Assembly: GCA_950097015.1 (NCBI GenBank)
Contig: CATNEN010000001.1
Location: forward strand, 20,761,501-20,825,500
DNA: 64,000 nt
Origin: Macrostomum hystrix
Taxonomy: Eukaryota; Platyhelminthes; Macrostomidae
Direction of reading: 5' to 3'
Shown here: positions 10,844 to 21,115 of the stretch, piece by piece
How positions within the stretch are numbered: position 1 is the stretch's first letter
Layout: every line of letters begins with the position of its first letter
The notes under the pieces: model-generated
Databases searched by the model: none
Told to the model about the DNA's origin: nothing
What the model saw: only the letters and a program-made list of their open reading frames with translations
Translations under genes and position numbers: made by a program

Positions 10844-13800
10844 ATGTTCCTGAATTGGTCGAGTCTTTTGCTCCAATTGACGATCGCATTGTCTTTCGCA
10901 TCTGCCGCATCAGTTTCCATGCAGCAGTCATCAGGTGAGCTCATTAGGCAGGCTTCTCAAGGCGTTGCCAGTTGTCAAGAGTTTCACTGAGATCGGTGAG
11001 CATTTTGCCTGGCCTCTCATTTCAGATGTCGATGAAGCTGAAGCCACATTGGCGAGGCTGAGGAGAGCCGCCTGCAGTGCTGGCGACTGCCAGAATGGAG
11101 GCTTTTGCTGGCCGGGTCCTGTGATTGGGAGTACGCCTCCGTGCCTGTGTCCTGAGGGCTACACTGGCGCCTACTGCACTGTTAATCCTAGTGCAGTGGA
11201 CTACTGCGCACCTGGACCAGCCCCACCCTGCAAAAACGGAGCCACCTGCAACCGAATCGCCGTCAGTCCCTTCTACAGCTGCAGCTGCGTTCCCGGATTC
11301 ACAGGTAAAAACATAGATATTAAAGCAATATCTGTTTCAATCGTGCTTTAATATCTGTGGGTAAAACAATAGTTTCATTAAGCAATAGATAAATATTATC
11401 AAGATGCTAAAAGTCAATAACAGTTAAAATTTATGAATTGCTAATAATTTTCCTTATTTGCGAACATAAAAATGCATTTGTTGAGAAAGACAGTAAAGCC
11501 CTGTGTTCGATTGATTAAACTTGTTAAGCAAACGCCGTTGGGCAAAGCTGTGATGGATCAAATTTATTTTTTATGCATATCACAAAGTACACTGAACTTG
11601 GATTATCCTTACTTCTAGGAAAAACAGTGATATAAACAGGAATTAACTAGCATATTGGAAAGACAAAAGGTTAGACTCGGAGCGGCTGAGGTTGGAGGCT
11701 AGAGTGAGGATAGGAGAGCAGTTGGGTTGCACTCAGGATGGTAGGTATACTCAGGAGGTAGAGTATCTAGGGTAGAATGAGAAGGGTAGAGTGAGGAGGG
11801 TAGAGTGAGGAGGGTGGAGTGAGGAGGGTAGAGTGAGGAGGGTAGAGTGAGGAGGGTAGAGTGAGGAGGGTAGAGTGAGGAGGGCAGAGTGAGGAGGGTA
11901 GAGTGAGGAGGGTAGAGTGAGGAGGGTAGAATGAGGAGGGTAGAGTGAGGAGGGCAGAGTGAGGAGGGTAGAGTGAGGAGGGTGGAGTGAGGAGGGTAGA
12001 GTGAGGAGGGTAGAGTGAGGAGGGTAGAGTGAGGAGGGTAGAGTGAGGAGGGTAGAGTGAGGAGGGTAGAGTGAGGAGGGTAGAGTGAGGAGGGTAGAGT
12101 GAGGAGGGTAGAGTGAGGAGGGTAGAGTGAGGAGGGTAGAGTGAGGAGGGTAGAGTGAGGAGGGTAGAGTGAGGAGGGTAGAGTGAGGAGGGTAGAGTGA
12201 GGAGGGTAGAGTGAGGAGGGTAGAGTGAGGAGGGTAGAATGAGGACGGTAGAGTGAGGAGGGTAGAGTGAGGAGGGTAGAATGAGGAGGGTAGAGTGAGG
12301 AGGTAGAGTAGAGAGGGTAGAGTGAGGAGGGTAGAGTGAGGAGGGTAGAGTGAGGAGGGTAGAGTGAGGAGGGTAGAGTGAGGAGGGTAGAGTGAGGACG
12401 GTATAGTGAGAATCCTCTGAGATTTTGAATCAACTTTGTGCATATTTAATTAATCCACTGAGTTGTTTGCACTGTTTATTGCTTTAACACTGGCATTCAT
12501 CAACAGTTTCACTAAAATGGTTATATTGCTGAGTTTTTTGAGTCATATAAAGCATTGAAAGTTTTACTGTATTTCACGCTCATTTTAAAGGCCGATGAAA
12601 TTTTCGCTTATTATTATTAGATTTCGCAGGACACGTTGACCCTCGACTGATTATAACGAGGCGGCATTTTGTTCGAATTAAGTCAGTTAGACTAAGAAAT
12701 TTGCCGGATACGGATACGAAATTAGTGAATTCATCCCAGATAGGCAAAAAGCCAATTTCAGCTTGAAATATGAAAATCATGTAAAGATTTTAAACAACCG
12801 CAGGCGACCACTGCGACAACATCGACGACTGTGCCAGCCGGCCCTGCATCAACGGGGGCCGTTGTGTGGATGGCAACAGAACGTGAGTTTGCTTTCGTGT
12901 TTATTTGATACTGAGAGCCGATATAACACTTTTTCTATTTATTATCTATTCATTTCCAGATACACCTGCGACTGCTCAGGCCTGGGATTCAGCGGCTCCA
13001 GGTGCGAAATCAACATCAACGACTGCGCCAGCCATCCCTGCACAAACGGTCTGTGTTCGGACCTCGTGAAGGACTACAACTGCAGCTGCTACAGAGGCTG
13101 GGAGGGCTTCAACTGCTCAATCGACACAAACTACTGCCTGTCGTCGCCCTGCCTGAATGGAGGCCTGTGCAGCGATGGCAACTCCACGTGAGGATCTCAA
13201 AGCACAAAAATCACAAATGCGTGAATTTCATTTTATTTATTACAATTCTTTGCATCTTCGTTGAAGGTTCAGCTGCAACTGCTCTCAGATCGATTTTGAA
13301 GGCCCCACGTGCAGCTCAAAGATCGATGACTGTCTTAGAAGTCCCTGTCAGAATGGCGGCAGGTGCATCGACGACCTCAGAAACTACTCATGTGACTGCT
13401 CCAGCATCGACTTCTATGGGCGGAACTGTCAATCCCGAATTATTGACGACTGCTCGCCGAACCCGTGCAGGAACGGAGCCGCCTGCGTTGATGAGCTCAG
13501 AGGCTACACCTGCAGCTGCTATGCTGGCTACTCAGGAAAGAACTGCTCAATTGATTTCGTCGACTGCCCGCCAAACAACTGCCATTTCGGTGGTATCTGC
13601 TTGGAGCGCAGCAACCAAGCACTGTATGAAAACTCCGCCCTTCCAGCTCCGTTCAACGGAAGCTTCAGCTACGCACGGGCAGCCGGATTCGTCTGCATCT
13701 GCCTTGCTGGCAAGTCGCGTCTTTTCAAATTAAAAAAATAAGCGCTCACACAGATCACACTGCATCTCCGGAACCCGCAGGATCCTTCGGTCCAACATGC

Positions 13801-16800
13801 TCAGTGAACCCGGACGACTGCGTGCTGCCCGGCACCAACCAGAGCGTGTGCGCTCACGCCTCGAGCTGCACGGACGGCCTGGCCTCATTCACCTGCCACT
13901 GCCTGCCCGGATATGAGGGCGCCAACTGCAGCCGAGAAATCGACGAGTGCCACGCGCTGCCCCCGCCGTGTCCCTCCGGAGCGACCTGCATCGACCGGCT
14001 GGCGGATTTCGAGTGCGCAAACTGCCCCGCCGGACTGGGCGGCAGGAAGTGCTCGGTTCCGCTCACCGGCTGCAACTCCAGGCCGTGTGAGAACAATGCC
14101 AGCTGCGAACCGGTCCTCGTGAGCGAATTCCCCACACCTGTTCACGACTACCGGTGCCGCTGCAACACAGATTGGGGAGGTCGTGACTGCAGCTCTTCAA
14201 CCCTGGTCTCATTCAACGGCTCCTCTAGCTTCAGCGCCCTGCTCAGCATCGGAGCCTCGAGCAGCTCGGCTGACTGGACCTTCGAGCTCTCATTCCGGAG
14301 CAGTCTCACCCAGTTCGATCTGATTCGGCTGTCCTCAGACTCGGGACTCATCCGAGTCGGTGCTCACAACTCCAGCCTCGTGCTGCTGCTGCTGAATAGC
14401 AGCTCATCGTCTGTGATTGGTCAGACCAAGTGGCCAATCAGTGACAGTCTGGCTGCTGCTGATTGGCTCACACTGTCAGTCAGCCTGACCAATGGCAGTG
14501 CGACACTGACTCGGACGGGGTCGTCAGGAGTGAGGCAGTCTCTCACACAGCTGGTTGACGGACTGTCGCACACATTCAAGCGAGGCTCTGTGTCAGTTCG
14601 GGTCGGAGGCGACGCAGCATCGACCAGTGGCGGCTTCCGCGGCTGCGTGCGGGATCTGCGACTCGCGACTTCCAACTTGACATTCGTCGCCATGGAGACC
14701 ACTGTTGAGTCGAGCAACGCGACCTGGGGAGTGTGCAGTCGATCCGTGCAGTGCGGCAGCCCATCGCCCTGTGAGCTGAGCACGAGCTCGAGGTGCTTGG
14801 ATGTGTGGAATGACTTTGTGTGCCAGTGCGCAGCGGACTTTGGTGGCCGCAACTGCTCTGTGCGGCTTCCGTCGTTCTCATTCGGACTGGGTGGCAAAGC
14901 GTCCTCAGCAAGCTTCGAGTCAGTGCCCGCCGTCTCAAGCGTGTTCGGTGGCGACTCATGGACAACCGAGCTGAGGCTGGTGACTCTGTCTCCGGGAGCG
15001 TTTCTGATGTTGCTGGGCGACCCGAGCGACTCGGCGACCACTCCGCGACTGCTCGTCACGGTGAGTGAGCTACACAGATTTTCCAAAAAGGTACTGGTGT
15101 GTGGTCTGTGATCGGTCAATGTCTTTCTGCTCTGAATCTTTCTTTCTTCAGATCGGTCACACGGGCCGTCTCTCCGCTCAGTTTCTGCTTAGCAACGGAT
15201 CCCAAATCGCAGCGTTGACGTCCTCGGACTCGGTAGCCACTGGTCGGTTTGTTTCCGTTAAGATCTACTTGTCCGTTTCAAGTCGCGAGATGTCGCTGAC
15301 ACTGGATTCGTCTGCGAAGTCGGCATTTCTGAGCAGTTCGCTTTCCTTGTCGCAGCCTTCGGGTCAGCTCATAATCGGCGGCTTCAGCGGAGCCCGAGCT
15401 TTGAGCTCGTATATCGGAAGTTCCGGCAGGAAAAGGAGATCTGTTCCAGGCTTGCCAGCGAGTATTGTATCGAGCATGTCAGAAAACCTAACCGCCTTTC
15501 AAGGCGTCATTTCTGCTCCCAAGCTAAACGGTGATTTGCCGCTGATTTTGGGTCCTGTGACGTCCAGCTTGATCAGCAGCCTGCCAGAAGCTGTCGTGGC
15601 CAGCGAGTCTGCGGGAGTCACGGCTGGCTCTGTCACCGCGAACATCTGCGAAAACTCAAATCCGTGCAAGAACGGCGCCACCTGTTCGAACGTGTTTTTC
15701 AACTCTTACTCGTACGAGCATTGTATTGATGAGAATAATGAAATTGGTGAGTTATTTATTACCATGTCATTCAATTTCACTTGCCAGGTGCCGTTGTCAT
15801 GATGGCTTCAGCGGCGCCGACTGCGCAATCGACTTTCCCGACTGCCGCGAGAACCCTTGCAACAATGGCGAATCGTGTTTGGAGAAGAGCGACTTGTCGC
15901 TGTATAACAGCACATTTCTGCCGCAACCTTTCAATGAATCGTTTCGCTTCGCATCCGCCAGTGGATTCGTGTGCGTCACGCCATTTGGTGAGCGATTGCA
16001 TCACCAATCACCTGTAGCACCTGATTATTTGTACTCCAGATATGCTATATGCTGAACTGCTTTGAAATGCTTTTACCCGACCTTCCAGTTCTGGCGAAAA
16101 CAAGACCTGGGACCTCTGACGAAAGTCAGTTTTTTGGCAGCCCTGCGTTTGCCGTGTCTGTCATTCTCTTCATTCTCAGCTTTGTTCTGGCAACAATTTC
16201 CATCGTCCTGTTTTTCAACCGACAAAAGGTATGAGCACCGTCCTGACTGCTTAAAAATAATCTTGACATCTCAGTGTCTAATCTCAGTGTCTAATCTCAG
16301 TGTCTAATCTCAGTGTCTAATCTCAGTGTCTAATCTCAGTGTCTAATCTCAGTGTCTAATCTCAGTGTCTAATCTCAGTGTCTAATCTCAGTGTCTAATC
16401 TCAGTGTCTAATCTCAGTGTCTAATCTCAGTGTCTAATCTCAGTGTCTAATCTCAGTGTCTAATCTCAGTGTCTAATCTCAGTGTCTAATCTCAGTGTCT
16501 AATCTCAGTGTCTAATCTCAGTGTCTAATCTCAGTGTCTAATCTCAGTGTCTAATCTCAGTGTCTAATCTCAGTGTCTAATCTCAGTATCTAATCTCAGT
16601 GTCTAATCTCAGTGTCTAATCTCAGTGTCTAATCTCAGTGTCTAATCTCAGTGTCTCATCTGAGTGTCTTATCTCATTGTCTAATCTCAGTGTCTAATCT
16701 CAGTGTCTAATCTCAGTGTCTAATCTCAGTGTCTAATCTCAGTGTCTAATCTCAGTGTCTAATCTCAGTATCTAATCTCAGTGTCTAATCTCAGTCTCTA

Positions 16801-17989
16801 ATCTCAGTGTCTAATCTCAGTGTCTAATCTCAGTGTCTAATCTCAGTGTCTAATCTCAGTGTCTAAACTCAGTCTCTAATCTCAGTGTCTAATCTCAGTG
16901 TCTAATCTCAGTGTCTAATTTTAGTGTTTAATCTCAGTGTCGAATCTCAGTCTCTAATCTCAGTGTCTAATCTCAGTGTCTAATCTCAGTGTCTAATCTA
17001 AGTGTCTAATCTCAGTCTCTAATCTCAGTGTCTAATCTCAGTGTCTAATCTCAGTGTCTAATCTCAGTGTCTAATCTCAGTGTCTAATCTCAGTGTCTAA
17101 TCTCAGTGTCTAATCTCAGTGTCTAATCTCAGTGTCTAATCTCAGTGTCTAATCTCAGTGTCTAATCTCAGTGTCTAATCTCAGTATCTAATCTCAGTGT
17201 CTAATCTCAGTGTCTAATCTCAGTGTCTAAACTCAGTCTCTAATCTCAGTGTCTAATCTCAGTGTCTAATCTCAGTGTCTAATTTTAGTGTTTAATCTCA
17301 GTGTCGAATCTCAGTCTCTAATCTCAGTGTCTAATCTCAGTGTCTAATCTCAGTGTCTAATCTAAGTGTCTAATCTCAGTCTCTAATCTCAGTGTCTAAT
17401 CTCAGTGTCTAATCTCAGTGTCTAATCTCAGTCTCTAATCTCAGTGTCTAATCTCAGTGTCTAATCTCAGTGTCTAATCTCAGTGTCTAATCTCAGTGTC
17501 TAATCTCAGTGTCTAATCTCAGTATCTAATCTCAGTGTCTAATCTCAGTGTCTAATCTCAGTATCTAATCTCAGTATCTAATCTCAGTATCTAATCTCAG
17601 TGTCTAATCTCAGTGTCTAATCTCAGTGTCAAGTCTCAGTCTCAAATCTTAATGACAGTAGGAGCACAACAGAATGATAGCCAGGACATGAAGATTCCAT
17701 GCAATTTTGGTATTTCTGTATTTCAGGAACAGCCAAGTCCAGATCAAGATGCCATGAACACAATTTACGAAGAAGCCGACCAGAATATTAATCACGAACA
17801 TGTAAATGCTCGAATTTGTTATAACAATGGCTCCCATTCTGTTGAAATTGTTGATCGCTAATACCTGGTGCCTGGAACATTGCTTTGCAGCCAAATGATG
17901 CAGAAGCCAAGCAAGAAAATGACTCAGAATATGCCGTTGCTGACTTGGCTACGCCTCGTAGCGTAGCAATTCAGTTGAGCACAGTTTGA
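10844..17989 (+). CDS. Gene 2: intact EGF(14)/LamG(2) single-pass receptor-like protein, 1157 aa, 11 exons
   Basis: Exons: 10844-10934, 11026-11304, 12804-12882, 12960-13187, 13267-13709, 13781-15060, 15152-15711, 15788-15987, 16089-16228, 17727-17801, 17891-17989; summed length 3474 nt is in frame throughout. Order: signal peptide, RLRR, EGF 1-11 (8 is the PFN variant), LamG1 (about 514-693), EGF12, LamG2 (about 734-930) carrying RKRR|S at 15428-15439, EGF13, a PFN module and a helix (about 1074-1096). The tail has NTIYEEAD and SEYAVADL and ends QLSTV, a class I PDZ-ligand form. Exon 3 is shortened, merging two EGFs into one. Intron 5 uses a GC donor (GCTG|GCAAGT). If the donor after 17801 is skipped, an alternative C-terminus stops at 17861. 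The EGF-LamG alternation recalls Crumbs and neurexin families, but no ERLI tail is present. ATTAAA at 18381 may end the transcript. Confidence 0.82.
11760..12412. repeat. 14-bp minisatellite (GAGTGAGGAGGGTA)n in gene 2 intron 2
   Basis: About 46 nearly perfect copies of a 14-bp purine-rich unit. On the other strand it reads CTACCCTCCTCACT and shares CCTCCTCACT with the 16-bp intergenic unit. Intron 2 of genes 3, 4 and 6 carries the same repeat in the same orientation, so the array predates those duplications. The long minus-strand frames (SLYPPHSTLLTLPS) are products of the period. Confidence 0.95.
16268..17640. repeat. 13-bp minisatellite (TCTAATCTCAGTG)n in gene 2 intron 9
   Basis: Over 100 copies of a 13-bp unit between the transmembrane exon and the tail exons, with internal larger repeats: the variant run TCTAATTTTAGTGTTTAATC occurs near 16910 and again near 17280. 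Every unit holds CTAAT followed by CTCAG, resembling a branch site plus 3' splice site. Confidence 0.95.
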
Positions 17990-18380
17990 AATCGTCGGTA
18001 TAGGATCAGTGCCTCACAAAGGCCTTGGTGGATATTGTGTACTGACAGATTCTCACTTCTCCGGAAAACTATTGATTCATTGACTCAACTTGATTTCAGA
18101 CACTCAGACTTTGCCTCTCTGAAAGTGTCTTACAATTCCCGCATGGAAATTGGAGTTATTCTGTTCAGTATTCAGTGTACAACAGATATTTGATGTTTTT
18201 AAACTGACTTCTTTTCACATTGAAGACATCTCTTCTGCGCTTGTTTATTCAAGAACTTTTTGTCACTTTTTTATGTCACATATTACTATAGATATTACTA
18301 TACATATTACTATAGATTTCCGGTTTACTCTTTGTTAACCGCCTCTTGCATAGTGTAAGATAAAGTTTGTTGTTTTTTAT

Positions 18381-18386
18381 ATTAAA
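18381..18386 (+). terminator. Candidate polyadenylation signal ATTAAA for gene 2
   Basis: ATTAAA in an AT-rich context, 392 nt after the gene 2 stop. The surrounding 17990-18825 shows no other recognisable feature. Confidence 0.3.
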
Positions 18387-18825
18387 GTCATGCTTTACCT
18401 CACAAACCCGCTGCTGACATGCGAGCACATGTGTTGACAATTTGTTGTCGAGTTCATTTTCTGCTTGAAAGTTCAGGCAACAGTCTACGTTTCTAGATTT
18501 GCAGAAAAGTTATCTCTCAGCATAGCCGTTTGTTTGTGTCAGTGACAATTAGACCGGAAAGTGACAGAATAAGGTGCGAATTTTAGGGAAAATTGCCCCA
18601 GCCAACGAGTGGTGCTTCTATATTTTATGTTCCTATTTATTTTCAGTCAATGGACATCAAGGCGAGCACACCTACCCTAACTACAATATGCTCTGTTCGG
18701 TGATCAAAATGGATATTTTAACATTTTATATAATTATAAAATCTAATATATAATATAGAACTTTTCTAAATTCGGTGTTCGATTTCGCATGCATTTTTCT
18801 AAGAAAATTAGACCTAGTATTCCAG

Positions 18826-19005
18826 TGGTCAGCTTTCAACCTCTGAGCGATTTAGAGTTGGGATTTGGAATCCCAGACCAACTGAGAAATGCATCTTTTT
18901 GAGTAAGATGCTCACTTCAAGAGAATGAGCTGGAGTAGGAATTCAGGTCGGTGTGGCGAGCCCTACTGTCCGCGGACTGTTTTTTCATTTTTATTCTGTA
19001 GCCTT
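18826..19005 (+). mobile_element. Diverged type B SINE upstream of gene 3
   Basis: Contains CCAGTGGTCAGCTTTC, GATTTGGAATCCCAGACC in the B-box position, and the family body GGTCGGTGTGGCGAGCCC followed by CCGCGGACTG. It lacks a clean A box and is considerably decayed. Confidence 0.45.
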
Positions 19006-19673
19006 TGGACCGCAGGCAAATCAACTGATTCTTAGTTTCGCTGCCACCAACTCTCCTGTCCTTCACCCAATCACCCAATACTATCTACAATACATTTCAG
19101 ATTTCATCCTTGATTTGTGACCGAAAAATGACATTCAAAGCAGCACTGAATTTCTGCATAGTGCTTCAAATGTCATTTAGCTTGGGTGTGTTGCCTTCTG
19201 CTTCTGGTCAGTTGTCGAGTTGAATTCTATTTGATTATAAAGTGTCTGTGACTTCTTATTGTAATGATAACACTTTTAGATGACACTGAATTATCGAGGC
19301 TGAGGAGAGCCGCCTGCAGTGCTGGCGACTGCCAGAATGGAGGCGTTTGCTGGCCGGGTCCTGTGACTGCAGCTACGCCTCCGTGCCTGTGTCCTCTGGG
19401 CTACACTGGCGCCTACTGCACTGTTGTTGATCCTAGTACAGTTGACTACTGCGCACCCGGACTCGACAACCCCTGCAAAAACGGAGCCACCTGCAACCGA
19501 ATGGCCGTCAGTCCCTTCTACAGCTGCAGCTGCGTTCCAGGATTCTCTGGTAAAACAATAAATTTATTCGTCGATATGTATATACATATTTTTATGCTGA
19601 TGAAGAGTCTCAAACGTACTATCGATTAAAATAATTGCATATTTTATTCTTTGGTTTATTTTCTGTCATCTTG

Positions 19674-20041
19674 AGGGGGTCGTTGGCAGAGCGGTTATCG
19701 CGTTTGCCTCTCGCACCAAGTTCCCTAAGTTCGATTCCACGGCGAGGCCAAATTTATTTGGGGCGCAGCCGCAGAGTGAAGGCTTTGGGGGCTTGTCGTG
19801 CAATTTTCGCCATTGAGGGCCCACCTCCAAGGCACAGTGAATGTGTACAATGCCGATGATAAAGTCAGGGCAGATGTACACACCTGTGTGAGCGTGTGCC
19901 TGCGTAAAGTTTCTGTGTGCGTGTGCTCAGGAGTCAGCAAAATGGGCAGAATTGCCTCCTCGCCTCCTGCGGGTCTAGTGTCACCAAATGATGTGCCATT
20001 GCCCGCAGCCCTCCTGCAATTATTATTATTATTATTATCTG
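19674..20041 (+). mobile_element. Full-length type A SINE with (ATT)n tail, gene 3 intron 2
   Basis: The clearest copy: head GGGGGTCGTTGGCAGAGCGG with A box, GTTTGCCTCTCGCACCAAG, B box AAGTTCGATTCC (about 19728-19740), body GGGCTTGTCGTGCAATTTTC, CAAGGCACAGTGAATGTGTA and ACACACCTGTGTGAGCGTGT, ending in ATTATTATTATTATTATTAT near 20020-20040. The head resembles a leucine/serine-type tRNA. A mobilising LINE would share its 3' end. Confidence 0.85.
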
Positions 20042-20296
20042 TCATATTTTGTCATATTTGTGACCATTTTCGGTGACTAAATGTCCTAATGTCCAAGTCC
20101 TAAGTTCATAGATCTAAATTTTTAGACAAGTACTCTCAGTCAAAGCTTTGAAAGATCAAAACATTTGCATATTATTTACATGAAATTCCACTAAACTTGC
20201 TAACTGCTCGTGTCTATGTGGAAAACAGTGGTAGCATTGGGAATGAACTAGAACTTCATAAGAAAAATATGTAGTAAGTTGTTAAAAGCAAAGTTT

Positions 20297-20420
20297 AAAG
20301 GGTAGAGTGAGGAGGGTATCTGGAGGGGTAGTGTGAGTAAAGTAGTAGTGACGAGGGTAGAGGGAGGAGGGTAGTCTCTGGGGGATAGAGTCTGGAGGTT
20401 CGAATAAGGTAGGTAGAGTG
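20297..20420. repeat. Decayed 14-bp minisatellite in gene 3 intron 2
   Basis: GGGTAGAGTGAGGAGGGTA and several degenerate units. It is the same repeat, intron and orientation as in genes 2, 4 and 6, but nearly eroded. Confidence 0.7.
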
Positions 20421-20867
20421 GAATCGAGTGGATTTTCAAGTCAGTCATTTTGAAGCTGATGAGAATGAGCTCATCTTCTGATGCTTTGAACATTGCTGCT
20501 TGGTAACCGAATAAGTATGTGATGATGTCCCGAATTAGCAAAAAATATTTTTAAGTCAAGGTTGACATGAAAAACACGCAATACTTTTAAACAACCTCAG
20601 GCTACAACTGCGAAATCAACATCGACGACTGCGCCAGCCGGCCCTGCATCAACGGCCAGTGCACAGACCTGGTGAACAGCTACAACTGCAGCTGCTACAG
20701 CGGCTGGGAGGGCTCCAACTGCGGCACCAACCATGACGACTGCTTCGCTGGCGCCTGTGTCAACGGAGGTCGTTGTGTGGACGGCAACGGAACGTGAGGG
20801 CGGTTCATATCTGATTGCACTATCAAACTATTACAAGAGTATATGTCTGGGTACGCATTCGAAATAG

Positions 20868-21115
20868 TAGTGGCTACAATCCATGGAAATTCTGGCAAAG
20901 TGGTTTGAGTCCTGACTTTTGAGTTGGTGGTCAAAAGCTCGAATTTCGGCCCTACTTAAACAGATCGACTCCTCAAAACTTAATTCCCGAGTTCTTCAGT
21001 TTACCCCACTGTGAAATCCTGTAAAATCCTGTTCTGTAAATACATCAGCTGGGGTAGAAATTTAAGTGGGTGTGGCGGCCCCTTAGTCCACGGACTGAAC
21101 AGCTTAATACACAGC
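20868..21115 (+). mobile_element. Type B SINE in gene 3 intron 3
   Basis: Counterpart of the gene 1 intron 3 copy. It has a tRNA-like head (GGCAAAGTGGTTTGAG, then AGCTCGAATTTCGGC), CAGCTGGGGTAGAAATTT and GTCCACGGACTGAACAGCT. The flanks also match gene 1 (AGGGCGGTTCATATCTGATT), showing shared descent of the intron. Confidence 0.65.

Noticed and set aside
11699-12443. Minus-strand 230-244 codon frames (PPHSTLLTLPSSLY repeats)
   Set aside because: Product of the 14-bp array within gene 2 intron 2; same peptide in two frames.
14421-15119. Long antisense frame (232 codons) opposite the gene 2 LamG exon, with counterparts at 31106-31726 and 54384-55040
   Set aside because: It mirrors constrained sense codons of a recent duplicate; there is no start context, splice logic or recognisable domain. 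Its conservation follows from the sense exon.
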